This document shows positions 1 through 6,181 of a stretch of DNA of 14,344 nt, in pieces. The first letter of the stretch is position 1. The number at the start of each line of letters is the position of its first letter. Origin of the DNA: JAWWBG01 sp033721095 (GTDB lineage: Bacteria; Actinomycetota; Nitriliruptoria; Nitriliruptorales; Nitriliruptoraceae); the NCBI GenBank assembly GCA_033721095.1, contig JAWWBG010000047.1, forward strand, positions 1-14,344, given 5' to 3'. The position numbers were made by a program, and so were the translations under genes. The notes beneath the pieces were generated by a model. That model saw only the letters and a list, made by a program, of their open reading frames with translations, was not told the origin of the DNA and did no database searches.

Positions 1-1260
1 AGCAGCGAGCTCGGCGCCATGTCGCTCGATGATGGCGGCCAGGCGCGCGCGGACGTCGGGCGGGAGGTGCTCGGCCGCGACGCCCGCGTGCACGAGCGGT
101 TCCCAGATCTCGGAGGAGACGGCCGCCTCGACGGCGCCGTCGATGACCTCCTCGTCCAGGGACACGAGGACGGACGCGACCTGCCGGATCTGCTCGCCGT
201 CAAGGCTCGACAGGACGTCGAGGCCGAGTGCCCACAGGTCGTGCTGGTGGAAGCCACGGATCGCGGCTGCGAGGACGCGATCGTCGAGCCGTGCCAGCAA
301 GGTGGCGAGTCGAGCGATCTGCTCGCCCTCGAGGTTCGCGAGGATGTCGAGTCCCTGGTGCCACAGGTCGTGCTCGTCGAATGCGCGGATGGCCGCGAGC
401 ACCAGCTCGTCGTCCAGGTCGATGAGCACGGTTGCAACCCGTGCCATCTGCTCGCCGCTGACGGTCTCGAGGATCACAAGGCCCTGTTCCCACAGGTCAT
501 GGCGCTCGAAGGCCGCCAGCGCCGCGGGCAGGATCGCCTCGTCCTTCTCCACGAGGGTCATGGCCACCCGTTCGACCTGCTCGGGGCCGAGGTGGCCGAA
601 CAGGTGCAGGCCCTCGACCCAGAGGTCGGCGGCCTCGACCGCACGGACGAGTGCGAGCAGCCGCTCGTCGGGCAACAGCGCCACGATCGGGTCCAGTTGC
701 GACAGGCCCTCGACGAAGACGGCGATCCGGACGACGGCTGCGTCGTCGGTGACCGCCTCGAGGATCCGCACCACGATCTCGGCGGGTATGTGGCCCACGA
801 AGTGCGACAGCGTCAGGTGGTCGTCGCGTTCGTGAAGCGTGGTCGCGATGCCCTGCATCGAGGCCAGCGGCAGGTGGTGGACGAGGTCGCCGACCAGACG
901 CGGATCGGTCCGCTCCGTGATGTCGGCCATGAAGTCCAGGTCGAGGTGCCTGGCGAACTGGCCACCGCGCTCCGGCTCGATCAGGGAGACAAGCCGCGCG
1001 CACAGGGTCGCGCCGAACCAGTTCTGGCCGATCGCGGCAGCCAGGCCCATGGGGATCAGCCTGCTCGCGGCAGCAACGCGCGACAGTCGTGCCTCATCGG
1101 CCTCGTGCAGGCGATCGCTGGCGAGGTCTCGCAGCTGGCGAAGATCGGCGACCGGCACGTCGCCGAGGAACGCGAGCTCGGCCTCGTCGATCTCCAGGAC
1201 ACGCCCGAGCTTGGCCAGCGCGGCGTGGCGCGGGATCTCCTCGATCGGAAGGTCCATCAT
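1..1260 (-). CDS. Helical tandem-repeat protein of unknown function (3' end outside the window)
   Basis: The reading frame is open from ATG 1260 to the left edge without a stop, giving 420 residues of an incomplete protein. I do not recognise a named family. The N-terminal half (about residues 1-200) looks alpha-helical with degenerate repeat-like helices. From about residue 201 there are five tandem units of exactly 43 residues: the Trp of the DLW/EIW motif falls at 214, 257, 300, 343 and 386. Units 2-4 are very similar (HDLW, QGLDIL, GEQ-ARVAT, LDDE); unit 5 is divergent. No signal peptide or membrane segment is seen, so a cytoplasmic alpha-solenoid scaffold is likely (inference). The start overlaps the stop of the preceding 68-aa gene (ATGATG, with TGA inside), with no Shine-Dalgarno of its own, so translation is probably coupled. 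The second ATG, at 1257, is an equally possible start. Confidence 0.8.
   Translation of the reverse strand, partial: MMDLPIEEIPRHAALAKLGRVLEIDEAELAFLGDVPVADLRQLRDLASDRLHEADEARLSRVAAASRLIPMGLAAAIGQNWFGATLCARLVSLIEPERGGQFARHLDLDFMADITERTDPRLVGDLVHHLPLASMQGIATTLHERDDHLTLSHFVGHIPAEIVVRILEAVTDDAAVVRIAVFVEGLSQLDPIVALLPDERLLALVRAVEAADLWVEGLHLFGHLGPEQVERVAMTLVEKDEAILPAALAAFERHDLWEQGLVILETVSGEQMARVATVLIDLDDELVLAAIRAFDEHDLWHQGLDILANLEGEQIARLATLLARLDDRVLAAAIRGFHQHDLWALGLDVLSSLDGEQIRQVASVLVSLDEEVIDGAVEAAVSSEIWEPLVHAGVAAEHLPPDVRARLAAIIERHGAELAA
16..660 (-). repeat. Five in-frame 129-bp (43-aa) tandem repeats
   Basis: Within the helical-repeat protein the coding sequence repeats with a 129-bp period. The Trp codon of the (D/E)(L/I)W motif recurs exactly every 43 codons, at residues 214, 257, 300, 343 and 386. 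The plus-strand string CCACAGGTC recurs around 232, 361 and 490, with a variant near 619. Units 2-4 are the best conserved, and the outer units have drifted. Exact spacing with drifting sequence indicates internal duplication under structural constraint. Confidence 0.85.
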
Positions 1261-1463
1261 CGGAACAGCGCCCGTCGCACCACCGCGCGGAGCGCTCGCG
1301 GGATGTGGTTGAGGCCGCCCTCGATGGCGGCATCGAGGGCCGCTCGCTGCGAGTCCCCGGCCCGAACGAGCAGGGCACGGAGGCGATCCTGATCGGCCTC
1401 GTCCAGTGCCTTGACACCATCGGGAACCGTGCCGCCGAGCGCGTCAGCCAGCGAGCTGCTCAC
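1257..1463 (-). CDS. Small hypothetical protein, 68 aa
   Basis: Chosen start is GTG 1463, because GGAGGT lies just upstream (about 4 nt spacing); a TTG at 1493 in the same frame would overlap the monooxygenase stop and has no better signal. The product begins VSSSLADALGG and ends in an Arg-rich tail (RALRAVVRRALFR). It is predicted to be helical, with no cysteines, no signal peptide and no clear membrane segment. I do not recognise a family. It lies 26 bp after the monooxygenase stop, and its TGA overlaps the ATG of the helical-repeat gene, so it is the middle cistron of a three-gene transcript. The GC-rich third positions and the tight packing support it as real. The function is unknown; a partner or regulator of one of its neighbours is only a guess. 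Confidence 0.65.
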   Translation of the reverse strand: MSSSLADALGGTVPDGVKALDEADQDRLRALLVRAGDSQRAALDAAIEGGLNHIPRALRAVVRRALFR

Positions 1464-1489
1464 GTCACCTCCGTGTGCTCCCTCGGGCG

Positions 1490-3025
1490 TCAACTGGCCG
1501 ACACGATCGCGCGTGCGCGCCTGGCGATGCGGTCGCCGATCGACGACGATCGGTTCGCGACCGTCGGGTCGCCGAAACGGAGGTGTCGGTCGCGGATCGG
1601 GCCATGCCGCAACGTCACCATGTCGGTGAAGACATTCTGGGAGTTCCGCCAGGGGCGCCGCGCTCCCTGCTTCGGCATGAGGTGGTGATTGCGGACGACG
1701 TAGCCGGAGGTCATCTCGATGAACGGCTCGTCGGTGATCGCGGCTTCACCACCGACGGGCGTGACCTGCCTGTGGCCGGTCCGCTGCATCTCGTTGAGCA
1801 GCCGGCAGACGTACTCGGCTGCGAGGTCCGCCTTGCGCGTCCACGACACGTTGACGTAGCCGAAGACGAAGGCGAAGTTCGGGACACCGTTGAGCATGAC
1901 CCCCTTGTACGTGGGCTGGGTGGTGGGATCGATCTCGACGCCATCCACGTCGGCCACCACCTGCCCCATCAGCTCGAGCTGCAATCCCGTGGCGGGGACG
2001 ACGAGGTCCGCGTCGAGCTCCTCGCCGGACGTGAGCCGGACTCCCGTCGCCGTGAAGGTCGCGATGGTGTCGGTCACGATCGATGCTCGGCCGGATCGGA
2101 GTGCTCGGAAGAAGTCGCCGTCGGGAACGGCACAGAGGCGTTCGTCCCACGGGTCGTAGCGCGGCGTGAAGTGGCGCATGTCGAGGTCGTCGCCGATCTG
2201 CGCCCGCACGCCTGCCAGGAGGGCCTTGCGGGTGACGTTCGGGAATCGCTGGGAGAACCGGTACAGCCCCAGCTGGATGGCCGTGTTCCGGCCACGGATC
2301 AGCCGGATGGCGAGGTCCTCGGGCAGCAGGCGCCTGATGGCCGTGACCGTGGTGTCCGTCGACGGGAGCGTGAGGTAGTAGCTCGGCGAGCGTTGGAGCA
2401 TCGTCACGTGCGCTGCCGTCTCGGCGAGGGCAGGCACCAGGCTGACGGCCGTGGCGCCGCTCCCGATGACCACGACCCGCTTGTCGGCGTGGTCGTAGTC
2501 CGTGTCCCAGAACTGGGGATGGATGACGTCGCCGGCGAACGAGTCGAGCCCGGGGAGGTCCGCGACGTGCGGTTCGTCATGGCTGAAGTAGCCCGTGCAA
2601 CCGATGACGAAGCCAGCCGTGAAGACGACCTCCTCGCCGGTCTCCTCGACAACGGCGGTGACGGTCCAGCGTGCGTCCGGCGTCGACCAGGATGCCCGCT
2701 CGACGCGGTGGCCGAAGTGGATGTGCTCGGTGACGCCGTACGCATCAGCGGTGTCGGTGATGTAGCGGCGGACGGCGTCGCCCTCGATGATCACGTCGTC
2801 ATCGGGCCACGGGCGGAACGAGTAGCCGAGGGTCGCCATGTCCGAGTCGCAGCGGATTCCGGGATAGCGGAACAGGTCCCAGGTGCCGCCGATCGCCTGC
2901 CGCCGCTCGACCACCGCGTAGCTGAGGCTCGGGCATCGCCACGAAAGCTGTGCGGCCGCGCCGACACCCGACAATCCGGCGCCGACGATCAGCACGTCGA
3001 CGTCGCGCACGTCGGAGGGGCTCAT
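1490..3025 (-). CDS. Flavin-containing monooxygenase, EthA-like Baeyer-Villiger type, 511 aa
   Basis: Predicted FAD- and NADPH-dependent enzyme inserting oxygen next to a ketone (ester or lactone formation), or oxidising a heteroatom. The FAD Rossmann motif GAGLSG is at residues 15-20, followed by GGTWDLFRYPGIRCDSD (47-62), characteristic of the EthA group. The Baeyer-Villiger fingerprint F-x-G-x-x-x-H-x-x-x-W-D is complete at F163, G165, H169, W173, D174. The second nucleotide site is GSGATA (188-193). The length is normal for the family. Start ATG 3025 has AGGAGA 5 nt upstream; a longer frame to 3121 would run across the control region and is rejected. It is the first gene of a minus-strand operon, divergent from a TetR gene as ethA is from ethR. 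The substrate cannot be read from sequence. Confidence 0.93.
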   Translation of the reverse strand: MSPSDVRDVDVLIVGAGLSGVGAAAQLSWRCPSLSYAVVERRQAIGGTWDLFRYPGIRCDSDMATLGYSFRPWPDDDVIIEGDAVRRYITDTADAYGVTEHIHFGHRVERASWSTPDARWTVTAVVEETGEEVVFTAGFVIGCTGYFSHDEPHVADLPGLDSFAGDVIHPQFWDTDYDHADKRVVVIGSGATAVSLVPALAETAAHVTMLQRSPSYYLTLPSTDTTVTAIRRLLPEDLAIRLIRGRNTAIQLGLYRFSQRFPNVTRKALLAGVRAQIGDDLDMRHFTPRYDPWDERLCAVPDGDFFRALRSGRASIVTDTIATFTATGVRLTSGEELDADLVVPATGLQLELMGQVVADVDGVEIDPTTQPTYKGVMLNGVPNFAFVFGYVNVSWTRKADLAAEYVCRLLNEMQRTGHRQVTPVGGEAAITDEPFIEMTSGYVVRNHHLMPKQGARRPWRNSQNVFTDMVTLRHGPIRDRHLRFGDPTVANRSSSIGDRIARRARAIVSAS

Positions 3026-3069
3026 GGGGTTCTCCTGTGCCCATCCTGCCACGGCGGGTGGCGCGTCCC

Positions 3070-3090
3070 ATGTGGCAGCGTGCGCCACAT
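3070..3090. promoter_or_regulatory. Inverted repeat in the divergent control region (7-bp arms)
   Basis: ATGTGGC at 3070-3076 and GCCACAT at 3084-3090 are perfect inverted arms separated by 7 bp. The site lies in the 110-bp gap between the monooxygenase and TetR genes, at or just downstream of the likely monooxygenase transcription start. Its centre is about 30 bp (near three helical turns) from that of the neighbouring palindrome at 3105-3116. It may be a regulator site or a 5'-leader hairpin. Confidence 0.45.
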
Positions 3091-3117
3091 TACAACAGAT
3101 TCGTTGCAACGTTGCAG
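3089..3117 (-). promoter_or_regulatory. Candidate promoter of the monooxygenase operon
   Basis: Read on the minus strand, TGTAAT (3094-3089) matches five of six positions of the sigma-70 -10 consensus. A weak -35-like CTGCAA (3117-3112) stands 17 bp upstream. The palindrome at 3105-3116 lies between the two, where a repressor would block polymerase. This rests on motif matching only. Confidence 0.35.
3105..3116. promoter_or_regulatory. Perfect 12-bp palindrome TGCAACGTTGCA, candidate TetR operator
   Basis: The sequence TGCAACGTTGCA equals its own reverse complement. It lies 19 bp before the TetR start codon and inside the proposed promoter of the divergent monooxygenase operon. Autoregulatory TetR proteins commonly bind such palindromes between divergent genes, so one site could control both directions. 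Binding by this TetR is inference. Confidence 0.5.
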
Positions 3118-3135
3118 TCATGCTAGGGTCGCGCC

Positions 3136-3750
3136 ATGTCCGTCATGCAGGCCCTGCTGACCGAGGTTCCCGACAAGGGGCTGCCGGGCCGACCCGATCC
3201 CGAGCTCGACCCCTACCTCGACGCTGCTGCCGCGGTCGTGCGACGGCGCGGCTGGTCGGGCACGTCGCTCCGGGACGTGGCGCGAGAGGCCGGTGTCGAC
3301 CGGACCACGATCTACCGACGACTGGGCCCGAAGGACAGCGTCTTTCGTCTGGTCGCGGCCCGCGAGGTCCACCACCTGATCCAGCGCGCCATCGAGGTCG
3401 CGCAGTCCAGCCGGCTCGGTCCCGAGCTCGTGGTCGAGCTGTTGGCCACATCGATCGAGTACTGCGACGAGAACCCCGTCATCAGCAAGCTGATCGAGGA
3501 CGATCCGGAGATGATCGCCGGGTTTCTCGCTCGCGGCGTTCCCGACGTCATCGAGCGCTTCCGGTCCACGCTGGCCCCGGTGCTCGAGATGGGCATGGAC
3601 TTGGGCGCCATCGCCAGACGAGATCCCACCATCGTCACCGACTGGATCGTCCGCATGGGCCTCAGCGCCCTGGTGACCCCACCCGACGGCGACCTGCGCG
3701 AGTTCCTCGCCGAGATCCTGGTGCCCGTCCTGACCCCGGAGCGAACGTGA
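3136..3750 (+). CDS. TetR/AcrR-family transcriptional regulator, 204 aa
   Basis: One-component DNA-binding regulator. The N-terminal helix-turn-helix spans roughly residues 26-68: helices from DPYLDAAAAVVRRRG, then TSLRDVAREAGVDRTTIYRRLG, with the TetR signature of an Ala/Gly turn followed by T-x-Y. The C-terminal part (about 75-204) is the variable helical ligand-binding and dimer domain. The length is usual for the family. Start ATG 3136 is preferred over in-frame ATG 3145 because AGGG lies 7 nt before it. It is divergent from the monooxygenase, with palindromes between them, and its TGA overlaps the GTG of the SDR gene (GTGA), so regulator and SDR are translationally coupled. Probable role: substrate-responsive repressor of the monooxygenase operon and itself. 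The ligand is unknown. Confidence 0.93.
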   Translation: MSVMQALLTEVPDKGLPGRPDPELDPYLDAAAAVVRRRGWSGTSLRDVAREAGVDRTTIYRRLGPKDSVFRLVAAREVHHLIQRAIEVAQSSRLGPELVVELLATSIEYCDENPVISKLIEDDPEMIAGFLARGVPDVIERFRSTLAPVLEMGMDLGAIARRDPTIVTDWIVRMGLSALVTPPDGDLREFLAEILVPVLTPERT

Positions 3751-4574
3751 GTGCCGTGACCCACAACAGCATCGCCGTCGTGACCGGCGCCGGCTCCGGC
3801 ATCGGTCGGGCAATGGCCCTCGAGCTGGCCCGTCGCCGCTCCAGCGTCGTCTGCGCCGACATCGACGGCGACCGTGCCGCCGAGACCGCTGCCATGATTG
3901 GCGATGACACCGAGGCGCTCGCCCTGACCTGCGACGTCACGAGGCTCGAGGAGGTCGAGACGCTCGCTGCCACGACCATCGAGCACTTCGGGCACGTCGA
4001 GATCATCGTCAACAACGCCGGGATCGGTGCCGGCGGCGCGCCAATCGGCGAGACCTCGATCGCCGACTGGCACCGGGTCGTGGACGTGAACCTCTGGGGG
4101 GTCATCCACGGCTGCCACGTGTTCACGCCGATGCTGCGAGAGGTCGGACGTGGCGGTGTCCTCAACGTCGCTTCCGCGGCCAGCTTCGGGTCCGCGGCGG
4201 GCATGGCCGCCTACAACGTCACGAAATCCGGCGTCGTCTCGCTCTCGGAGACGCTGGCCGCGGAGGTCACCGGGACCGGGATCAACGTGAGCGTCCTCTG
4301 CCCCACGTTCGTCAAGACCAACATCGTGCTGGACGGGCAGATCGACAGCGAGACCCGGCAGATCGCCCAGCGGCTCCTGGAGCTGACCGGGCGTTCGGCC
4401 GACCGCGTGGCCCGGATCGCGCTCGACGGCCTCGACGCCGGCCGCCTCTACGTGATGCCCCAGCTGGAAGCCAAGGCAGCCTGGCGGTTCAAGCGCCTGG
4501 CGCCCAACGCCTACCTGGCCGGGACCCGCGCGGTCGGACGGCTCGGACTGGGCGTTGGTCGACGGAGCGGCTGA
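3747..4574 (+). CDS. Short-chain dehydrogenase/reductase (classical SDR), 275 aa
   Basis: Predicted NAD(H)-dependent alcohol/ketone oxidoreductase. The cofactor motif TGAGSGIG is at residues 13-20 and an acidic residue after beta-2 (CADID, 36-40) favours NAD over NADP. NNAG is at 89-92. Catalytic Asn115, Ser143 and Tyr156-x-x-x-Lys160 (YNVTK) are all present. The tail beyond about 230 is longer than the minimal fold and basic. Start GTG 3747 overlaps the TetR stop and has GGAG 5 nt upstream; the frame stays open far upstream, but that stretch is shadow of the TetR gene. In this context it could supply the ketone for the divergent Baeyer-Villiger monooxygenase, though sequence alone does not fix substrate or direction. 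Confidence 0.92.
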   Translation: MSAVTHNSIAVVTGAGSGIGRAMALELARRRSSVVCADIDGDRAAETAAMIGDDTEALALTCDVTRLEEVETLAATTIEHFGHVEIIVNNAGIGAGGAPIGETSIADWHRVVDVNLWGVIHGCHVFTPMLREVGRGGVLNVASAASFGSAAGMAAYNVTKSGVVSLSETLAAEVTGTGINVSVLCPTFVKTNIVLDGQIDSETRQIAQRLLELTGRSADRVARIALDGLDAGRLYVMPQLEAKAAWRFKRLAPNAYLAGTRAVGRLGLGVGRRSG

Positions 4575-4745
4575 TGCCCGATCTTGCCAGCCCTCTCGAG
4601 AACGGCCCACGACCGAACAGTCCACACGCCAACTACCGTGCCGCCGATCGCGAGGACGACGCCGAGGAGCGCACTGCCGCCGGAGTCGAACACCTCCCGG
4701 ACATCCGGGTCATCGCGTGACCACGCACCAGCCGGAGGGGGATGG
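4575..4745. other. 171-bp gap between SDR and hydrolase genes
   Basis: No plus-strand gene fits here. A small CCCGG-ACAT-CCGGG hairpin (4696-4709) has no T-run, so it is a poor terminator. On the minus strand the stretch stays open and would encode one hydrophobic segment (see findings). The right end carries the strong GGAGG (4734-4738) of the hydrolase gene. No clear promoter was recognised. Confidence 0.5.
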
Positions 4746-5639
4746 ATGCTGACGGCATCGACCGTCCGGATCGCCGACACGTTCACGCGCGAACTCCGCG
4801 TTCCGGGCGATGGGCCCGTGCATCTGCTGCTGCATGGCTTCACCGACAGCGCCGACTGCTACCGACCGTTGCTCAAGCGCCTGGAGGACGCGGGGGCAGC
4901 GGCCACGGCCATCGACCTGCCGGGTTTCGGGCTGGCGGCCATGCCGACGTTCGACCGACCCATGCTGGACGTGTTCGACGACTTCGTCGCCGCCGCGGTC
5001 AGTCGCTACGCGGAGGAGGCCGGCGCGCCCGTGATCCTCACCGGCAACTCGCTGGGAGGTTGCTTCGCGCTCCGCGCCGCCATGAATGCCGAGCTTCCGT
5101 TGGCCGGGGTGGTGCCCTTGGCGCCCGCCGGGCCGGCACTGGCCCGGTGGTTGCGGGCCGTGGCGCGGGGACTGCCGACTCGGATCGTCCAGGCCGAGCG
5201 ACTCCAGCGACGGGGACTCCCGCCGCGGCTCGCCGCCAGGGTCCTCGCCGTCGCCTATCTCCGCGTTGCGCACGCCTCGAAGCAGACCCTCGACCGCCGG
5301 TCGGCGCGGCTGTACCTCCAGCACCAGACGGACGGCCACGTGATGCTGGCTCGGGGACGAATCGCCCTCGACATGTACCCCGACATCCTCGATCCATGGG
5401 ACCCCGCGCAGATTCGCGTACCCACCCACGTCGTGTGGGGGCGCCGGGACCGGCTGGTCCGGGCGGACGGCGCGGAGGCCCTGGCCAGCTCGATCGAGGG
5501 CGCCCGTGCCACCGTCTTCGAGGACGTTGGCCATCTCCCCCAGCTCGAGGCGCCGGATCGCGTTGCCGAGATCCTGCTCGACCTGGCCGCAGCAGCCAGC
5601 GCCCGCGAGTCCGCCACGGAGGCCGCCGAAGCCAGCTGA
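4746..5639 (+). CDS. Alpha/beta-hydrolase fold protein, 297 aa
   Basis: Predicted serine hydrolase. The oxyanion-hole motif LLLHGF is at residues 27-32, the nucleophile elbow G-N-S-L-G at 100-104 (Ser102), the acid is probably Asp235 (WGRRDRLV), and the base His263 lies in VGHLPQLE. The architecture resembles meta-cleavage-product hydrolases, esterases and lactonases. A cap region lies at about 130-215. The C-terminal 20 residues are Ala/Glu-rich and probably disordered. Start ATG 4746 is set by GGAGG with 7-nt spacing; ATG 4742 is in another frame and too close to that site. There is no signal peptide, so it is cytoplasmic. Next to a Baeyer-Villiger monooxygenase, an ester or lactone hydrolase is a sensible role, but this is inference. 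Confidence 0.88.
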   Translation: MLTASTVRIADTFTRELRVPGDGPVHLLLHGFTDSADCYRPLLKRLEDAGAAATAIDLPGFGLAAMPTFDRPMLDVFDDFVAAAVSRYAEEAGAPVILTGNSLGGCFALRAAMNAELPLAGVVPLAPAGPALARWLRAVARGLPTRIVQAERLQRRGLPPRLAARVLAVAYLRVAHASKQTLDRRSARLYLQHQTDGHVMLARGRIALDMYPDILDPWDPAQIRVPTHVVWGRRDRLVRADGAEALASSIEGARATVFEDVGHLPQLEAPDRVAEILLDLAAAASARESATEAAEAS

Positions 5640-5703
5640 CGCTCGGTTTGGCACCGGCCCCGAGACGCGCAATCCTGACGCCATCCCTCCCAAGGAAGCC
5701 CAC

Positions 5704-6159
5704 ATGGCGACCACCGCCGCGACTGCCGAGAAGACCGACGCCCGTCCGACCGATCCGATCGGGGTCGTGGAGGCGTTCCTCGACGCGCTGCAACGCGCCG
5801 ACGTCGAGGAGGCCGCCACGTGGCTGGCCGACGACGCCGTGTGGCACAACGTCCCCTTCCCGCCCGCCGAGGGCAAGGCGACCGTTCTCAAGCAGCTGAC
5901 CGGGATGTTCCGGATGCCCAACGCCCGCTTCACCGTCGAGATGCACAACATCGCGGCCAACGGCTCCACCGTGCTCACCGAGCGCACGGACGGCCTGTGG
6001 TCGGGTCCGGTGGGCGGCGAGTTCTGGGTCTGCGGCACCTTCGAGGTCAACGACGGGCTGATCAGCCTGTGGCGCGACCGCTTCGACATGGCGACCATCG
6101 CGGGCAAGACGATCCAGGGCACCGCGAAGAACCTGTGGGCGAGGCTGCGCGCCAGCTGA
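5704..6159 (+). CDS. Limonene-1,2-epoxide hydrolase-like protein (SnoaL/NTF2-like fold), 151 aa
   Basis: A small cone-shaped fold protein whose relatives hydrolyse epoxides to diols. The catalytic trio of the Rhodococcus limonene-1,2-epoxide hydrolase (Arg-x-Asp plus a later Asp) is kept: Arg94 and Asp96 in TERTD, and Asp125 in WRDRFD. The Asn that helps hold the water is kept as Asn49 in WHNVPFPP, but the partner Tyr appears to be Trp47. The preserved triad makes epoxide hydrolysis more likely than a non-catalytic role. The length is normal. Start ATG 5704 has AAGGA 7 nt upstream. It lies 64 bp after the hydrolase gene and is the last gene of the plus-strand run, ending 11 bp from the convergent ligase gene. 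Confidence 0.85.
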   Translation: MATTAATAEKTDARPTDPIGVVEAFLDALQRADVEEAATWLADDAVWHNVPFPPAEGKATVLKQLTGMFRMPNARFTVEMHNIAANGSTVLTERTDGLWSGPVGGEFWVCGTFEVNDGLISLWRDRFDMATIAGKTIQGTAKNLWARLRAS

Positions 6160-6161
6160 GA

Positions 6162-6181
6162 CCGGGCGGTTCAGAGCCCGG
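6162..6181. terminator. Stem-loop between convergent genes
   Basis: CCGGGC (6162-6167) and GCCCGG (6176-6181) form a perfect 6-bp stem with an 8-nt loop. It starts 2 nt after the stop of the epoxide-hydrolase-like gene and carries the stop of the opposing ligase gene in its loop. No T-tract follows on either strand, so a bidirectional terminator is only plausible. Confidence 0.3.

Noticed and set aside
19..1392. A 457-residue plus-strand open frame with visible repeats
   Set aside because: Its repeats are the mirror of the 43-residue repeats in the minus-strand protein, and its composition is that of an antisense shadow.
1475..3160. A 561-residue plus-strand open frame
   Set aside because: Antisense to the monooxygenase, whose FAD and Baeyer-Villiger motifs are complete.
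3024..3746. N-terminal extension of the SDR frame upstream of GTG 3747
   Set aside because: The frame is open, but it overlaps the whole TetR gene in another frame; GTG 3747 has a ribosome site and a start-stop overlap and is at the expected distance before the TGAGSGIG motif.
3312..4625. A 437-residue minus-strand open frame
   Set aside because: Antisense to TetR and SDR genes, both of which carry full family motifs.
4696..4709. CCCGG-ACAT-CCGGG hairpin as a terminator after the SDR gene
   Set aside because: The stem is only 5 bp with no T-run, and such short GC palindromes are expected by chance in this base composition.
4710..6122. A 470-residue minus-strand open frame
   Set aside because: Antisense to the hydrolase and epoxide-hydrolase-like genes; low-quality composition.
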